Below are positions 14,999 through 25,140 of a stretch of 56,445 nt of DNA, piece after piece. Source of the stretch: Bacteroidales bacterium (lineage in GTDB: Bacteria; Bacteroidota; Bacteroidia; Bacteroidales; WCHB1-69); NCBI GenBank assembly GCA_017525245.1, contig JAFXTE010000015.1, forward strand, positions 1 through 56,445, read 5' to 3'. The notes under the pieces were generated by a model, which saw only the letters and a list, made by a program, of their open reading frames with translations, had not been told where the DNA came from and searched no databases. Numbering within the stretch: position 1 is the first letter of the stretch; every line of letters begins with the position of its first letter. Made by a program: the position numbers and the translations under genes.

Positions 14999-15462
14999 TA
15001 ATTCTTTTTAACAAAAGCACTACTGAACCCATCAATCATATTGTCCCATAGCGTAAGAGACACTTCGTTAGAAAAGGAATTGATAATTGCGCTACCTGAT
15101 GGGACTACGACTATTTTACCATCTGTAGCTTTCGCAATTTTCTCGCACTGCTCTTCAGGAAGATGTAGCACGCAGGACGTTGCATTGCCACACTCGGTTA
15201 ATACCTCACAGTCTGATACGTCAATCCTATAAGAGCCGGAAGTGACTTTTTCCCCATCTTTGTAAAAAGTGAATTTGCTGCCTTTAAAGACAATTTCAGC
15301 ATTGAAACCTTCAGTTTCAGGTGTATAGTTGACTCCCGCGATACTTCCCGAGGTGCATGTCCATTGCCACGTGCCGGCGAGCGCTTGCTTTTCGAGTTTG
15401 TTGCAGGCCGTGGCTAAAATCGCCAATGCGGCAATAACAGTAATTCTGATAATGTTTTTCAT
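14998..15462 (-). CDS. Lipocalin-like lipoprotein, paralogue A
   Basis: A 154-residue protein, signal MKNIIRITVIAALAILATAC with the acylated Cys at about 20, then NKLEKQALAGTWQWTCTSGSI and strands KGSKFTFYKDGEKVTSGSYRI. These line up closely with the gene at 13851-14342. G-x-W is the lipocalin-type signature; function is unknown. Start taken at 15462 because the eight upstream codons precede a clean signal sequence. It is the first gene after the ECF sigma factor, with a GGGCGTATGCGATACGCCC palindrome and word repeats in between, and ends TAATG-coupled to the next lipoprotein gene. Confidence 0.72.
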   Translation of the reverse strand: MKNIIRITVIAALAILATACNKLEKQALAGTWQWTCTSGSIAGVNYTPETEGFNAEIVFKGSKFTFYKDGEKVTSGSYRIDVSDCEVLTECGNATSCVLHLPEEQCEKIAKATDGKIVVVPSGSAIINSFSNEVSLTLWDNMIDGFSSAFVKKN

Positions 15463-15499
15463 ATCAATATCGTTTTGATTTGACAATTTTTATTTTCGC

Positions 15500-15518
15500 G
15501 GGCGTATGCGATACGCCC
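15500..15518. repeat. GGGCGTATGCGATACGCCC palindrome, copy 1
   Basis: Stem GGGCGTAT/ATACGCCC with a three-base loop. An inverted copy is at 17990-18008. Both are next to word repeats. Confidence 0.8.
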
Positions 15519-15532
15519 CTGCCGATTCATAC

Positions 15533-15613
15533 ATCGTATCATCGTTTCATCGCTTCATCGTTTCATCGCTTCATCGTTTCATCGCCTCATCGTATCATCG
15601 TATCATCGTTTCA
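15533..15613. repeat. CATCGTTTCATCGCTTCATCG word repeat
   Basis: About 80 bp of (CATCGTTT / CATCGCTT / CATCGCCT) units running into the end of the sigma-factor gene, so its last codons (AMKR) are repeat derived. Inverse of the 7718-7889 words. Confidence 0.88.
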
Positions 15614-16115
15614 TCGCCACCGCCTTCAGCCGCTGCTGCAGCTCCGCCCGCGCGCGGGAAAGCAGAACCTTCGAGTTTGCGACGGAGATGCCGAGCGTTT
15701 CAGCGATTTTCGAGTGGGAGTAGTGCTCCACCGCGTAGAGGTTGAAGACCGTGCGCTGCTTCACAGGCAGCTTCCCGATGGCCTCCAACAGCTCCTCTTG
15801 CGAGAAATCCTTCTGCGGAACGGCTTGTTCTTCAGCTTCTTCCACCACCTCCTGACCGTGCAGGTTCTCGTCCCACTCCACCATCTCCGGACAGTCGCGC
15901 AGATGCATCAGCGCCTGGTTGACGGCGATCTTCTTCAACCATGCCTCAAAGCTGCCGAAAGCGCGGAAGGTGCTGGCTTTCTCCATCGCGGCGAGGAACG
16001 CGTCCTGCGCCAAGTCCTCAGCCAAATCCCAGTCGGCCACATACCGATAGCACGCGCCCACCATCTTCCCGATGTGCCGCCGATATTGCTCCGCCCAGAA
16101 TGCTTCTTTCTTCAT
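15603..16115 (-). CDS. ECF-type RNA polymerase sigma factor
   Basis: A 170-residue sigma-70 family protein with only regions 2 and 4. Region 2 (about 10-75) includes WDLAEDLAQDAFLAAM; region 4 (about 110-160) has ELLEAIGKLPVKQRTVFNLYAVEHYSHSKIAETLGISVANSKVLLSRARAEL (given here only by its ends EAIGKLP and LLSRARAEL), the usual helix-turn-helix. It directs polymerase to a small stress or envelope regulon. A TATTTTTG box at 16142-16149 lies 26 bp upstream. The downstream genes are lipoproteins, a one-TM protein and an outer-membrane barrel, so the cassette probably regulates or responds to the envelope. No classical anti-sigma gene is directly adjacent. Confidence 0.92.
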   Translation of the reverse strand: MKKEAFWAEQYRRHIGKMVGACYRYVADWDLAEDLAQDAFLAAMEKASTFRAFGSFEAWLKKIAVNQALMHLRDCPEMVEWDENLHGQEVVEEAEEQAVPQKDFSQEELLEAIGKLPVKQRTVFNLYAVEHYSHSKIAETLGISVANSKVLLSRARAELQQRLKAVAMKR

Positions 16116-16141
16116 TCGTTCTCGCCTCTGATATTAGGATG

Positions 16142-16149
16142 CAAAAATA
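16142..16149 (-). promoter_or_regulatory. Promoter -7 box of the sigma-factor cassette
   Basis: Minus-strand TATTTTTG, 26 bp before the sigma-factor start. Confidence 0.55.
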
Positions 16150-16165
16150 CGAAAAGGTTACATTT

Positions 16166-16318
16166 TTTTGGCTGTTGGCTGTTAGCTGTTGGCTAAAACT
16201 TAGACGTAAACTTAAACTTAGACGTAGACTAATAACTCTTCACGGTACCTTACCGCACATTCAACATTCAGCATTCAGCATTCAACATTCAACATTCAAC
16301 ATTCAGCATTCAGCATTG
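16166..16318. repeat. Three word repeats between the sigma factor and the YfcC-like gene
   Basis: Successive blocks: GGCTGTTGGCTGTTAGCTG (16166-16196), AGACGTAAACTTAAACTTAG (16199-16232) and CATTCAGCATTCAACATTC (16258-16318). The first recurs at 21510-21540 and 28103-28152; the last at 23818-23866, 34755-34785 and, inverted, 50270-50312. Confidence 0.88.
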
Positions 16319-16319
16319 A

Positions 16320-17924
<1,605 letters not shown>

Positions 17925-17934
17925 TTTTGTAATG

Positions 17935-18008
17935 GTTATAGGTTATAGGTTATTGGTTATTGACATTGTGGGTATTGTGGGTATTGTGGGGGCGTATCGC
18001 ATACGCCC
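17935..18008. repeat. GGTTATTGGTTATTG and GTGGGTATT repeats with a GGGCGTAT palindrome
   Basis: ATAGGTTATTGGTTATTG, then three GTGGGTATT-type units, then GGGCGTATCGCATACGCCC at 17990-18008 (inverse of 15500-15518). The GGTTAT words recur at 38286-38316 and 50464-50497. Confidence 0.85.
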
Positions 18009-18042
18009 ATTTGTACACGCCATATCGCATATACCCTTGCAT

Positions 18043-18987
18043 TTATTTCAAATGTATCAACGCCGCAGCGCCCAACACGGCCGCGTCGTTGGATTGCAGT
18101 TCAGAGAGTTGGATGGAGATGCGGTCTTTGTAGATGTAGAGCAGGTTCTCGGCGAAATAGCGACGCAGCGGTTTCAGCAGGGCTTCGCCGGCGCGGGTGG
18201 GACCGCCCATGAGGAAGAAGGCCTCCGGCGAGCAGAACGACGCGGCGTTGGCCATGCCGATGGCGAGCCAGTAAGCCGTGACATCGTAGGTCTTGAGTGC
18301 CAGCGGGTCGCCCGCGACGGCCATCTCGCCCACATCCTTGCAGGTGAGTTCGTTGCCAGAGAAGGTATCCGGCAGGTCTCCTTTGGCCGCCAATTCCTTG
18401 TAGGTCTGGCAGATACCACGTGCCGAGGCGTACATCTCCAGACAGCCCTTGCGCCCGCAGCTGCAGAGCCGGTCGCTAAGCGGGTTGACGATGGCGTGTC
18501 CGAGTTCCCCGGCCATGCAGCCGCGCCCGTGGATAAGGCGGCCATCGACGAAAATGCCGCTGCCGACGCCCGTGCCGAGGGTGATGGTCACGAAATGCTG
18601 CATCAGCTTCGCGCCGCCGTAGATGTGCTCACCGAGGGCGGCGGCATCCGCGTCGTTGGAGAGCGTCACCGGAATGTTCAGCATCCGCTGCAGCATCTCA
18701 CATATCGGAATCTCCTTCTTCATCCGCAGGTTGGCGGTGTCCGCCCCGATGCAGCCCGTGTCGAAATGGGCATTGGGGGCACCGATGCCCACACCCGCGA
18801 CTTCCGTGAGACCGTTCTCCGACAGCATCGCACGGATGGCACCGGCCATGTCAAGGATGTAAGGATGGTGGTCTTCGTATTCGGCAGTCTTCAAAATCTT
18901 GTGTTGCAGCACTTTGCCGTCCGGATTCACCAGTGCGATATCCGTGTTTGTGCCGCCTATGTCAATACCTATGGCAAGATGGTTCAT
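18043..18987 (-). CDS. ROK-family sugar kinase
   Basis: A 314-residue ROK protein, probably a glucokinase or N-acyl-sugar kinase phosphorylating a hexose with ATP in the cytoplasm. Phosphate-binding GIDIGGTNTDIAL (7-19), catalytic NDADAA (D112), TLGTGVGSGI (136-145), zinc site with H164 in GELGH and CSCGRKGCLE (C175, C177, C182). No N-terminal DNA-binding domain, so a kinase rather than a NagC-type repressor. Its upstream region holds a TACCTTTG box within a block shared with trpS and fusA, ending in the 28-bp palindrome. No sugar-specific transporter or hydrolase lies beside it, so the substrate is undetermined. Confidence 0.92.
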   Translation of the reverse strand: MNHLAIGIDIGGTNTDIALVNPDGKVLQHKILKTAEYEDHHPYILDMAGAIRAMLSENGLTEVAGVGIGAPNAHFDTGCIGADTANLRMKKEIPICEMLQRMLNIPVTLSNDADAAALGEHIYGGAKLMQHFVTITLGTGVGSGIFVDGRLIHGRGCMAGELGHAIVNPLSDRLCSCGRKGCLEMYASARGICQTYKELAAKGDLPDTFSGNELTCKDVGEMAVAGDPLALKTYDVTAYWLAIGMANAASFCSPEAFFLMGGPTRAGEALLKPLRRYFAENLLYIYKDRISIQLSELQSNDAAVLGAAALIHLK

Positions 18988-19024
18988 AAATCGTGATTCT
19001 TGTAAAGGAACAGGGATTCAGGGC

Positions 19025-19101
19025 GCAAAGGTACATAAATTACGAATATACACAGACAGATAAAATCACCGCTGTAGAGACGTTTCATGAAACGTCTCTG
19101 C
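19025..19101 (-). promoter_or_regulatory. Composite promoter-palindrome element, copy 1 (ROK kinase)
   Basis: Plus-strand order: CAAAGGTA (minus TACCTTTG, 19026-19033), ACATAAATTACGAATATAC, AGACAGATAAAAT, about eight variable bases, then the 28-bp palindrome (19074-19101, centre TTTCATGAAA). The same arrangement precedes trpS (33889-33974) and fusA (41351-41418). Confidence 0.8.
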
Positions 19102-19118
19102 AATTCCAGTTACACAAC

Positions 19119-19153
19119 AAAAAAGACGGGACATTCGCAGATGCCCCGTCTTT
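19119..19153 (-). terminator. Rho-independent terminator after hppA
   Basis: Minus-strand stem GACGGG/CCCGTC extended by CAT/ATG (19125-19150), followed in the minus direction by six T. It lies about 75 bp after the hppA stop. Confidence 0.75.
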
Positions 19154-19162
19154 ATTGCGATT

Positions 19163-19220
19163 GCAGAGACGCACGGTTGTGCGTCGTTTGTCGTAGAGAC
19201 GCGCCATGGCACGTCTCTAC
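19163..19220. repeat. Two adjacent 28-bp palindromes after hppA
   Basis: A decayed copy at 19163-19190 (GCAGAGACG-CACGGTTGTG-CGTC) and an exact one at 19193-19220 (GTAGAGACG-CGCCATGGCA-CGTCTCTAC). The centres differ but each remains self-complementary or nearly so. Confidence 0.85.
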
Positions 19221-19227
19221 GGATGGA

Positions 19228-21462
19228 TTACAGCAGGTGGACAGCCACGGTCAGACCGGCCATCACGATGCTCACCATGCTCATCAGTTTGATGAGGATG
19301 TTCAGAGACGGACCGGAGGTGTCCTTGAAGGGATCACCCACGGTGTCGCCCACGACAGTGGCTTTGTGGTTGTCAGAACCCTTGCCTCCGAAGTTGCCTT
19401 CCTCGACATACTTCTTGGCGTTGTCCCAAGCACCACCGGCGTTGGCCATGAAGATAGCCAACACGAAACCGGCGCCGAGACCGCCAACTAACAGACCGAG
19501 GACACCAGCCACACCGAGGATCAAGCCCGTGCAGATGGGAGCCAAGATGGCGAGGATGGACGGGAGCAGCATTTCGCGTTGAGCGCCCTTCGTGGAGATG
19601 GCCACGCAACGAGCGTAATCCGGAGTACCCTCACCGGTGAGGATGCCCTTGATTTCGCGGAACTGACGGCGGACTTCCTCCACCATCTTCTGAGCGGCGC
19701 GACCCACAGCGTTCATCGTGAGACCGCAGAACAGGAAGGCCATCATGGAGCCGATGAAGACACCCACAAGCACTTTCGGGTTCATCAGGGAGACATTGTA
19801 CCAAGTCATGAAATCGATGAGGTTGGCAGCGGCCAGTTCCTCAGCAGTCTTCTCAATACCGTCAGCCACAACAGCAATACCGTCGCTGGCACCTTCGGCG
19901 ATACGCACGAGAGCCATCTTGATCTCTTCCACGTAGGAAGCGAGCAGGGCGAGGGCGGTCAGAGCGGCAGAACCGATGGCGAAACCTTTACCGGTAGCAG
20001 CAGTTGTGTTGCCCAGTGCGTCAAGAGCGTCGGTGCGTTTACGAACCTCAGGCTCCAGACCGCTCATCTCAGCATTACCGCCAGCGTTGTCGGCGATAGG
20101 ACCGTAAGCGTCTGTAGCAAGGGTGATACCTAACGTGGAGAGCATACCCACAGCGGCGATACCGATGCCGTACAGACCTAACGAAAGGTTCTCGGGCGTG
20201 AAGGCAATCTGGAAACCGTTGGCGCAGAGGTAAGCGAGAATAATCGCGACACCGATGGTGAGCACCGGAATCACAGTGGAAATCATACCCAAACCGATAC
20301 CGGAGATAATCACGGTAGCGGGACCCGTCTGTGAAGACTCAGCCACCTTTTGGGTCGGCTTGTAGGATTGGGAGGTGTAGTATTCCGTTGACTTGCCGAT
20401 AATCACGCCGGCGAGCAGACCCACAACAACAGAGAGGGAAACCTGCCACCACACGATTTCGGTAGCGTCTTTGAACAGCACATACATGATGCCGAACGTG
20501 GCAATGGCGATAAGCACGGCAGCGGTGTTGGTACCGCGGCTCAAAGCCTTCAGAAGCTCAGTCATGGAAGCGTCTTCCTTGGTGCGGACCAAGAAGATAC
20601 CGATCACAGAGAGGACCACGCCCACGGCAGCGATCATCATAGGAGCGAGGATGGAGCGCATCTGCAACTCAGCACCGAGGGTGGCGAAAGCGGCAGCACC
20701 GAGAGCCATCGTGGAAAGGATGGAGCCAGCGTAAGACTCGTACAGGTCAGCACCCATACCAGCCACGTCACCCACGTTATCGCCCACGTTGTCGGCGATG
20801 GTGGCGGGGTTGCGCGGGTCGTCCTCAGGGATGTTGTATTCAGTCTTACCGACAAGGTCAGCGCCCACGTCAGCGGCTTTGGTGTAGATACCACCGCCCA
20901 CACGTGCGAACAAGGCCTGCGTGGATGCACCCATACCGAAAGTCAGCATCGTGGTGGTGATGATCACCAGATGGTTGGTTTCGGGGATGAAGTAGTTGAG
21001 GATGAGGAACCACACGGACACGTCAAGCAGAGCCAGACCAACGACGGTGAGACCCATGACGGCACCGCTGCGGAAAGCGACCTGCAAGCCCTTGTTGAGG
21101 GTCTGACGGGCGCCGTTGGCGGTACGTGCAGAGGCATACGTGGCGGTCTTCATGCCCAAGAAGCCGGCCAAACCGGAGAAGAAACCGCCGGTCAGGAAAG
21201 CGAACCAGACCCAGCCGTTCTGCAGGTCAAAGATTGACATGATGAAGAACAGGATGGCCAAGACGATGAACACGATGGTCACCACCTTGTACTGCTGTTT
21301 CAGGTAAGCCATGGCGCCCTTGCGGACGTGCGAGGCGATTTCACGCATGGTGGGAGTGCCCTCGTCTTCCTTCAGCATTCTGCGATAGAAGAAGAACGCG
21401 AAACCCAACGCGACAATGGATGCGCAAAACACGATCCATACATACTTTACAAGATTTTCCAT
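19228..21462 (-). CDS. hppA: Membrane-bound K+-dependent pyrophosphatase (ion pump)
   Basis: A 744-residue, about 16-TM inner-membrane pump that couples PPi hydrolysis to H+ and/or Na+ export. Substrate loop [19 protein letters not shown] and [21 protein letters not shown] (near 200-240) carry the Mg-PPi-binding Asp/Lys residues. The [10 protein letters not shown] motif near 484 has Ala where K+-independent enzymes have Lys, so this is the K+-dependent class, which includes Na+ pumps and Na+/H+ dual pumps. The late [22 protein letters not shown] loop (start DNAKKYVE) is intact. Followed by a strong terminator. An NhaD Na+/H+ antiporter at 47-48 kb fits a sodium-linked membrane economy. No promoter box is obvious upstream. 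Confidence 0.96.
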   Translation of the reverse strand: MENLVKYVWIVFCASIVALGFAFFFYRRMLKEDEGTPTMREIASHVRKGAMAYLKQQYKVVTIVFIVLAILFFIMSIFDLQNGWVWFAFLTGGFFSGLAGFLGMKTATYASARTANGARQTLNKGLQVAFRSGAVMGLTVVGLALLDVSVWFLILNYFIPETNHLVIITTTMLTFGMGASTQALFARVGGGIYTKAADVGADLVGKTEYNIPEDDPRNPATIADNVGDNVGDVAGMGADLYESYAGSILSTMALGAAAFATLGAELQMRSILAPMMIAAVGVVLSVIGIFLVRTKEDASMTELLKALSRGTNTAAVLIAIATFGIMYVLFKDATEIVWWQVSLSVVVGLLAGVIIGKSTEYYTSQSYKPTQKVAESSQTGPATVIISGIGLGMISTVIPVLTIGVAIILAYLCANGFQIAFTPENLSLGLYGIGIAAVGMLSTLGITLATDAYGPIADNAGGNAEMSGLEPEVRKRTDALDALGNTTAATGKGFAIGSAALTALALLASYVEEIKMALVRIAEGASDGIAVVADGIEKTAEELAAANLIDFMTWYNVSLMNPKVLVGVFIGSMMAFLFCGLTMNAVGRAAQKMVEEVRRQFREIKGILTGEGTPDYARCVAISTKGAQREMLLPSILAILAPICTGLILGVAGVLGLLVGGLGAGFVLAIFMANAGGAWDNAKKYVEEGNFGGKGSDNHKATVVGDTVGDPFKDTSGPSLNILIKLMSMVSIVMAGLTVAVHLL

Positions 21463-21509
21463 ACTTTTTTGGGTTTTATGAATAATTTAGTTAAGTTGTT
21501 TCTTTTCAG

Positions 21510-21540
21510 CTGTTGGCTAATGGCTAATAGCTAAAAGCCA
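21510..21540. repeat. GCTGTTGGCTAATGGCTAATAG word repeat
   Basis: Words GCTGTTGGCTAATGGC, TAATAGCTAAAAGCC between hppA and the DPP IV gene. Recurs at 28103-28152 and 16166-16196. Confidence 0.85.
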
Positions 21541-21541
21541 A

Positions 21542-23731
21542 TTACAAATTCTCAAGAATATATTTCGCCAACTTGTTATACAAATACGTCCTCGTGTTCC
21601 CGCCCATGATGAAGTGATTCTTGTTGGGGAAGAAGAACTGGTCGTATTCGATGCCGGCGGCGTTCAAGCCCTTCACCAACTCCATGGCGTTCTGGAAATG
21701 GACGTTGTCGTCGGCGGTGCCGTGAATCAGCAAATACTTGCCTTTGAGGTCCTTGGCGTAGGTGGTCGGGGAGTTGAGGTCGTAGCCGCCAGGGTTCTCT
21801 TGCGGGGTGCGCATGAACCGCTCGGTGTAGATGTTGTCGTAGTAGCGCCAGTTGGTGACGGGCGCAACCGAGATGGCCATCTTGAAGGCGCCGTCGCCGC
21901 GGAACATCGACAAAGCGGAGAGGTAACCGCCGAAGCTCCATCCCCAGATGCCGATACGCTCGCCATCCACGTAAGACTGCTTCTTGAGCCAATTGGCCGC
22001 GGCAATCTGGTCGATGGCCTCGTATTTGCCCATCTGCTGGTAAATCACCTTCTTGAAGGCATCGCCACGGGTGGCCGTACCGCGTCCGTCAACACAAACG
22101 CTGATGTAGCCGTGCTGCGCCAACATTTGATAGAAGGCGAGATCCATCGCGCTGCTGTAGGCGTTCATCACCTGCTGCGAGCCGGGACCACCATAGCAGT
22201 TCATCATCACCGGGTATTTCTTGGAAGGATCGAAATTGGCAGGTTTCATCATCCAGCCGTACAGCGTCACGCCGTCATCGGTGGTGAAGCTGATGATTTC
22301 GCGATTCACGAAGCCATATTCATCCATCGTGTTCTTCACGTTCTGGTTGTCGTTCAACACACGCAACTCCTTGCCTGTCTTGTCGTTGATGGTGTATTTC
22401 GGAAGTGTGTTCAGGTCGGAGTATTGCAAGCGGTAGTAGTTGCCATTCGGACAGAACTCCGTGCTCGCCCAACCGTTTCCGGCGGTCAGCATTTGCTTCT
22501 TTATCTTCTTGCTGTCATAATTGATGACGTAGAGGTCGCGATTCAACACACCGGATTCATTTGAAAGGTAGTAAATCTGCTTTTTAGCTTCGTCAACAAA
22601 TTGAATCTCATTCACTTCCCACTGTCCGTTGGTCAGTTGCTTGATTTCGCCGCCAAAGGTTACTTTGTAGATGTGGTTGAAACCGTTGCGTTCGGAAGTG
22701 ACGATCATGGAGTTGTTATCATTCAGGAAATAGTAGTTGTCGGTCACGTCCAGCCATTTCTCGTTGACATCCTTATAAACAACATCCTGCGCCTTAGTGA
22801 CAGTGTTGTAACGGATGAAGTCGAGTTGGTTCTGATGGCGGTTGAGCTTCAGCACGATGGCGTCGCGGCTGTTGGGCAGCCAATAGACACGCGGGAAATA
22901 ACAGTTGCTGTTGTCGCCGAGGTCAAGACGGGTGTCGGTGCCGGTCGCAAGGTCGTAGATGTGTACCTCCACGAGAGAGTTGTCCTCACCGGCCTTGGGG
23001 TATTTGTACTTAAAATCAGTGGGATAGAGTTCGTCGTACATCGGGATAGTGTATTCCTTCACGCGGCTTTCGTCAAAGCGAAGATAAGCGATCTTGGTGC
23101 CGTCTGGCGACCAGGAAGCGGCCTGTGACATGTCGAGTTCCTCCTCATAAACCCAATCCGCGAAACCGTTCAGGATGTGGTTGGGCTTGCCGTCGCGGGT
23201 AATGCGCACTATCTTGCCCGTAGTCAAATCCTGATAGTAGAGGTCGCAATCGCGGGCGAAGACCACCTTGCTGCCGTCCTTGGAGAGTTCGGCAAAGCGG
23301 AGCAGATGCGCCGTGTCGGAAATCGGTGTAAGTTTCTTTCCTTCAATGTCATAGACGTAGTAATGCGCCAAAGAAGAACGTCTGTAGATGCTCTCCTGAT
23401 CGAAGGCCAGCATAATCTTCTTCTCGTCAGCAGAGAAGGCATAATCGCTGATGCCCGAAACCGAAAGTCTTTCTTTAGATAATGCGCTCAAATCACTGTG
23501 CGACAATATAATACCAGCAACAGAACCATCACTGAAATGATGCCGCTCGATACCAGCGCGTTTGATGACGGTGTAATCGTCACTCACGGGCATGGCGGTG
23601 TAGCCGGCCACCCCGCGCGGGTAGAACGAAAAGTTGTCCCAAATCTCTTCAACGGTGATTTTCTTCGACTGCGAGAATCCGCAAACCCCTATAAACACAA
23701 GAAGGAGTGTAAATAATAAATGTTTCTTCAT
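21542..23731 (-). CDS. Dipeptidyl peptidase IV-type serine peptidase (family S9B)
   Basis: A 729-residue secreted or periplasmic peptidase with a signal peptide (1-20, LLVFIGVCGFSQ). An N-terminal eight-bladed propeller covers about 40-490 and includes the DPP IV-type double-Glu segment DWVYEEEL. An alpha/beta-hydrolase follows, with nucleophile S599 in GWSFGGY, D674 in TADDNVH and H706 in NKNHF. It removes X-Pro or similar dipeptides from oligopeptides, part of the proteolytic feeding style of Bacteroidales. TATCTTTG at 23752-23759 is the probable promoter. Porin gene upstream on the same strand is separated by a word repeat and that promoter, so it is independently transcribed. Confidence 0.95.
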   Translation of the reverse strand: MKKHLLFTLLLVFIGVCGFSQSKKITVEEIWDNFSFYPRGVAGYTAMPVSDDYTVIKRAGIERHHFSDGSVAGIILSHSDLSALSKERLSVSGISDYAFSADEKKIMLAFDQESIYRRSSLAHYYVYDIEGKKLTPISDTAHLLRFAELSKDGSKVVFARDCDLYYQDLTTGKIVRITRDGKPNHILNGFADWVYEEELDMSQAASWSPDGTKIAYLRFDESRVKEYTIPMYDELYPTDFKYKYPKAGEDNSLVEVHIYDLATGTDTRLDLGDNSNCYFPRVYWLPNSRDAIVLKLNRHQNQLDFIRYNTVTKAQDVVYKDVNEKWLDVTDNYYFLNDNNSMIVTSERNGFNHIYKVTFGGEIKQLTNGQWEVNEIQFVDEAKKQIYYLSNESGVLNRDLYVINYDSKKIKKQMLTAGNGWASTEFCPNGNYYRLQYSDLNTLPKYTINDKTGKELRVLNDNQNVKNTMDEYGFVNREIISFTTDDGVTLYGWMMKPANFDPSKKYPVMMNCYGGPGSQQVMNAYSSAMDLAFYQMLAQHGYISVCVDGRGTATRGDAFKKVIYQQMGKYEAIDQIAAANWLKKQSYVDGERIGIWGWSFGGYLSALSMFRGDGAFKMAISVAPVTNWRYYDNIYTERFMRTPQENPGGYDLNSPTTYAKDLKGKYLLIHGTADDNVHFQNAMELVKGLNAAGIEYDQFFFPNKNHFIMGGNTRTYLYNKLAKYILENL

Positions 23732-23751
23732 CGGCGAAAAATTTTAAGCCG

Positions 23752-23759
23752 CAAAGATA
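23752..23759 (-). promoter_or_regulatory. Promoter -7 box of the DPP IV gene
   Basis: Minus-strand TATCTTTG, about 20 bp before the start codon. Confidence 0.55.
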
Positions 23760-23817
23760 CAAAATCCTTTAATATGAATGTTACGCTAATTCTAAAAATT
23801 GACTATTGTCTTAAACC

Positions 23818-23866
23818 ATTCAGCATTCAGCATTCAGCATTCAACATTCAACATTCAGCATTCTCA
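23818..23866. repeat. CATTCAGCATTCAACATTC word repeat
   Basis: Seven CATTCA(G/A)-type units ending at the stop codon region of the porin gene. Confidence 0.88.
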
Positions 23867-25039
23867 AAACCTCACCGACACCTTCGCCGCCAAAGAATGC
23901 CCCATCTTCTCGTAGGCGGCACGGCGCTTGAGTGTGTAGTCGAGGTGGACGCGCACGTGCTCCTCGGGCCACCATTCGAGGTCGAAGGAGAAATAATGCG
24001 CGGTGGATTCCGGAATCTGCCGGTCGCGGACATAGTAGTCGTAACGGAACAACGGGCGTATGCGCTGCTGCACGTTACTCTTGCTCCCCCACCCCATGTA
24101 GAACCAGTATCCGACAAAAGCGTAGAGTCCCCGCGTCTTCACCAAATACACCGAATCGACTGTCATCGGGTCGTCCTCGGCGATGCCCGTGGTGCCCTGC
24201 AGGTACTCGGCACGGGCCGTCCAGTGCTTGCCGAGGTATTCCGCGCCCGCCGACCAGCGATTGCGCGGTGCGTTACGTTCTTTGTAGAGCGGGTAGTTAC
24301 CGTAATAAACCGATCCCGACAGCCGGAAATCCTTCACAAACGGGTAGAAGTCCAGCCGTGCCGAGAAATCCTTGCTCAAGTTATCCTTGCGGATGTTGAT
24401 ACCAGCGCCACCGAAAACGCCGGCATAGTAGTTCAGAATCGGGATACGCTCGTCGCCGCGCTTGTAATCCGCCAAAGTGCCCGACAGCATCGCACCAATT
24501 TCCAGACCGTTGGCGTATTCGGGAATGCCAGAAACATCCACAAATCCGGCCAACGCCGCCACCGACTGCGACAACTCCACAAACTCCAAGTCCAACGGCG
24601 ACAGGAAGTTGTCCATAGTGTAAGGGGTTTTGATCTGCCCGATCCAAAGATGGGCATACTTGCAGAATTTCACCCGCAGCCATGCATCGAGCAGACGCGG
24701 GGTGAAAGCCATATCCGCCTGCAAACGGAAATCCATCATCGGATGGAAACGCCCGGAAAAATCAAACCGGGCACGGCGCAACATGATGACATCGCTTTGC
24801 ACCAGCGTGCCGTTGTCCTCGCGCTGCCAATCGTGGCCGTACTGTGTATCCACAAAACCGTGAACCTGCAGATAGTCACTGAGTTTCCAGTCTCGTCTTT
24901 GCTTGGACGCGGGAACAATGGAGTCCTGCTGCGCCTTCACACACGGAACGAGGAAAAGCAGGCACAAAAAAGCAACAAAGGTGGCCCTTTTCGACAAAAT
25001 ACGCCGTATCCCAAAACATAAAGCTAACATATTCAACAT
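23864..25039 (-). CDS. OprP/OprO-type phosphate-selective porin
   Basis: A 391-residue outer-membrane beta-barrel with a signal peptide ending near FLVPCVKAQ. Strands such as LQVHGFVDTQYGHDW, RRARFDFSGRFHPMMDFRLQAD, LGKHWTARAEYLQG and the C-terminal LAAKVSVRF are those of the OprP/OprO (PF07396) family, which forms trimeric anion channels. The final residue is Phe, as needed for barrel assembly. Phosphate specificity is a family label, not shown by sequence. TATCTTTG at 25075-25082 is a good promoter candidate. Start could be M4 (MLALCFG). Confidence 0.85.
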   Translation of the reverse strand: MLNMLALCFGIRRILSKRATFVAFLCLLFLVPCVKAQQDSIVPASKQRRDWKLSDYLQVHGFVDTQYGHDWQREDNGTLVQSDVIMLRRARFDFSGRFHPMMDFRLQADMAFTPRLLDAWLRVKFCKYAHLWIGQIKTPYTMDNFLSPLDLEFVELSQSVAALAGFVDVSGIPEYANGLEIGAMLSGTLADYKRGDERIPILNYYAGVFGGAGINIRKDNLSKDFSARLDFYPFVKDFRLSGSVYYGNYPLYKERNAPRNRWSAGAEYLGKHWTARAEYLQGTTGIAEDDPMTVDSVYLVKTRGLYAFVGYWFYMGWGSKSNVQQRIRPLFRYDYYVRDRQIPESTAHYFSFDLEWWPEEHVRVHLDYTLKRRAAYEKMGHSLAAKVSVRF

Positions 25040-25074
25040 ATTATCAAAACAATTACGCTGGAAAAAAATTTATG

Positions 25075-25082
25075 CAAAGATA
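25075..25082 (-). promoter_or_regulatory. Promoter -7 box of the porin gene
   Basis: Minus-strand TATCTTTG, 36 bp before the start codon. Confidence 0.5.
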
Positions 25083-25140
25083 GCAATTACGTAGTTTTTT
25101 TATATTTTTACACGTTTAAAATATAATAAGGTATGATTTC

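Noticed and set aside
15480-16196. Plus-strand frame of 238 codons opposite the sigma factor
   Set aside because: Made of word repeats at its start and the antisense of the sigma gene.
21614-25021. Plus-strand frames opposite the DPP IV and porin genes (316 and 433 codons)
   Set aside because: Antisense shadows; the minus-strand proteins carry clear catalytic or barrel motifs.
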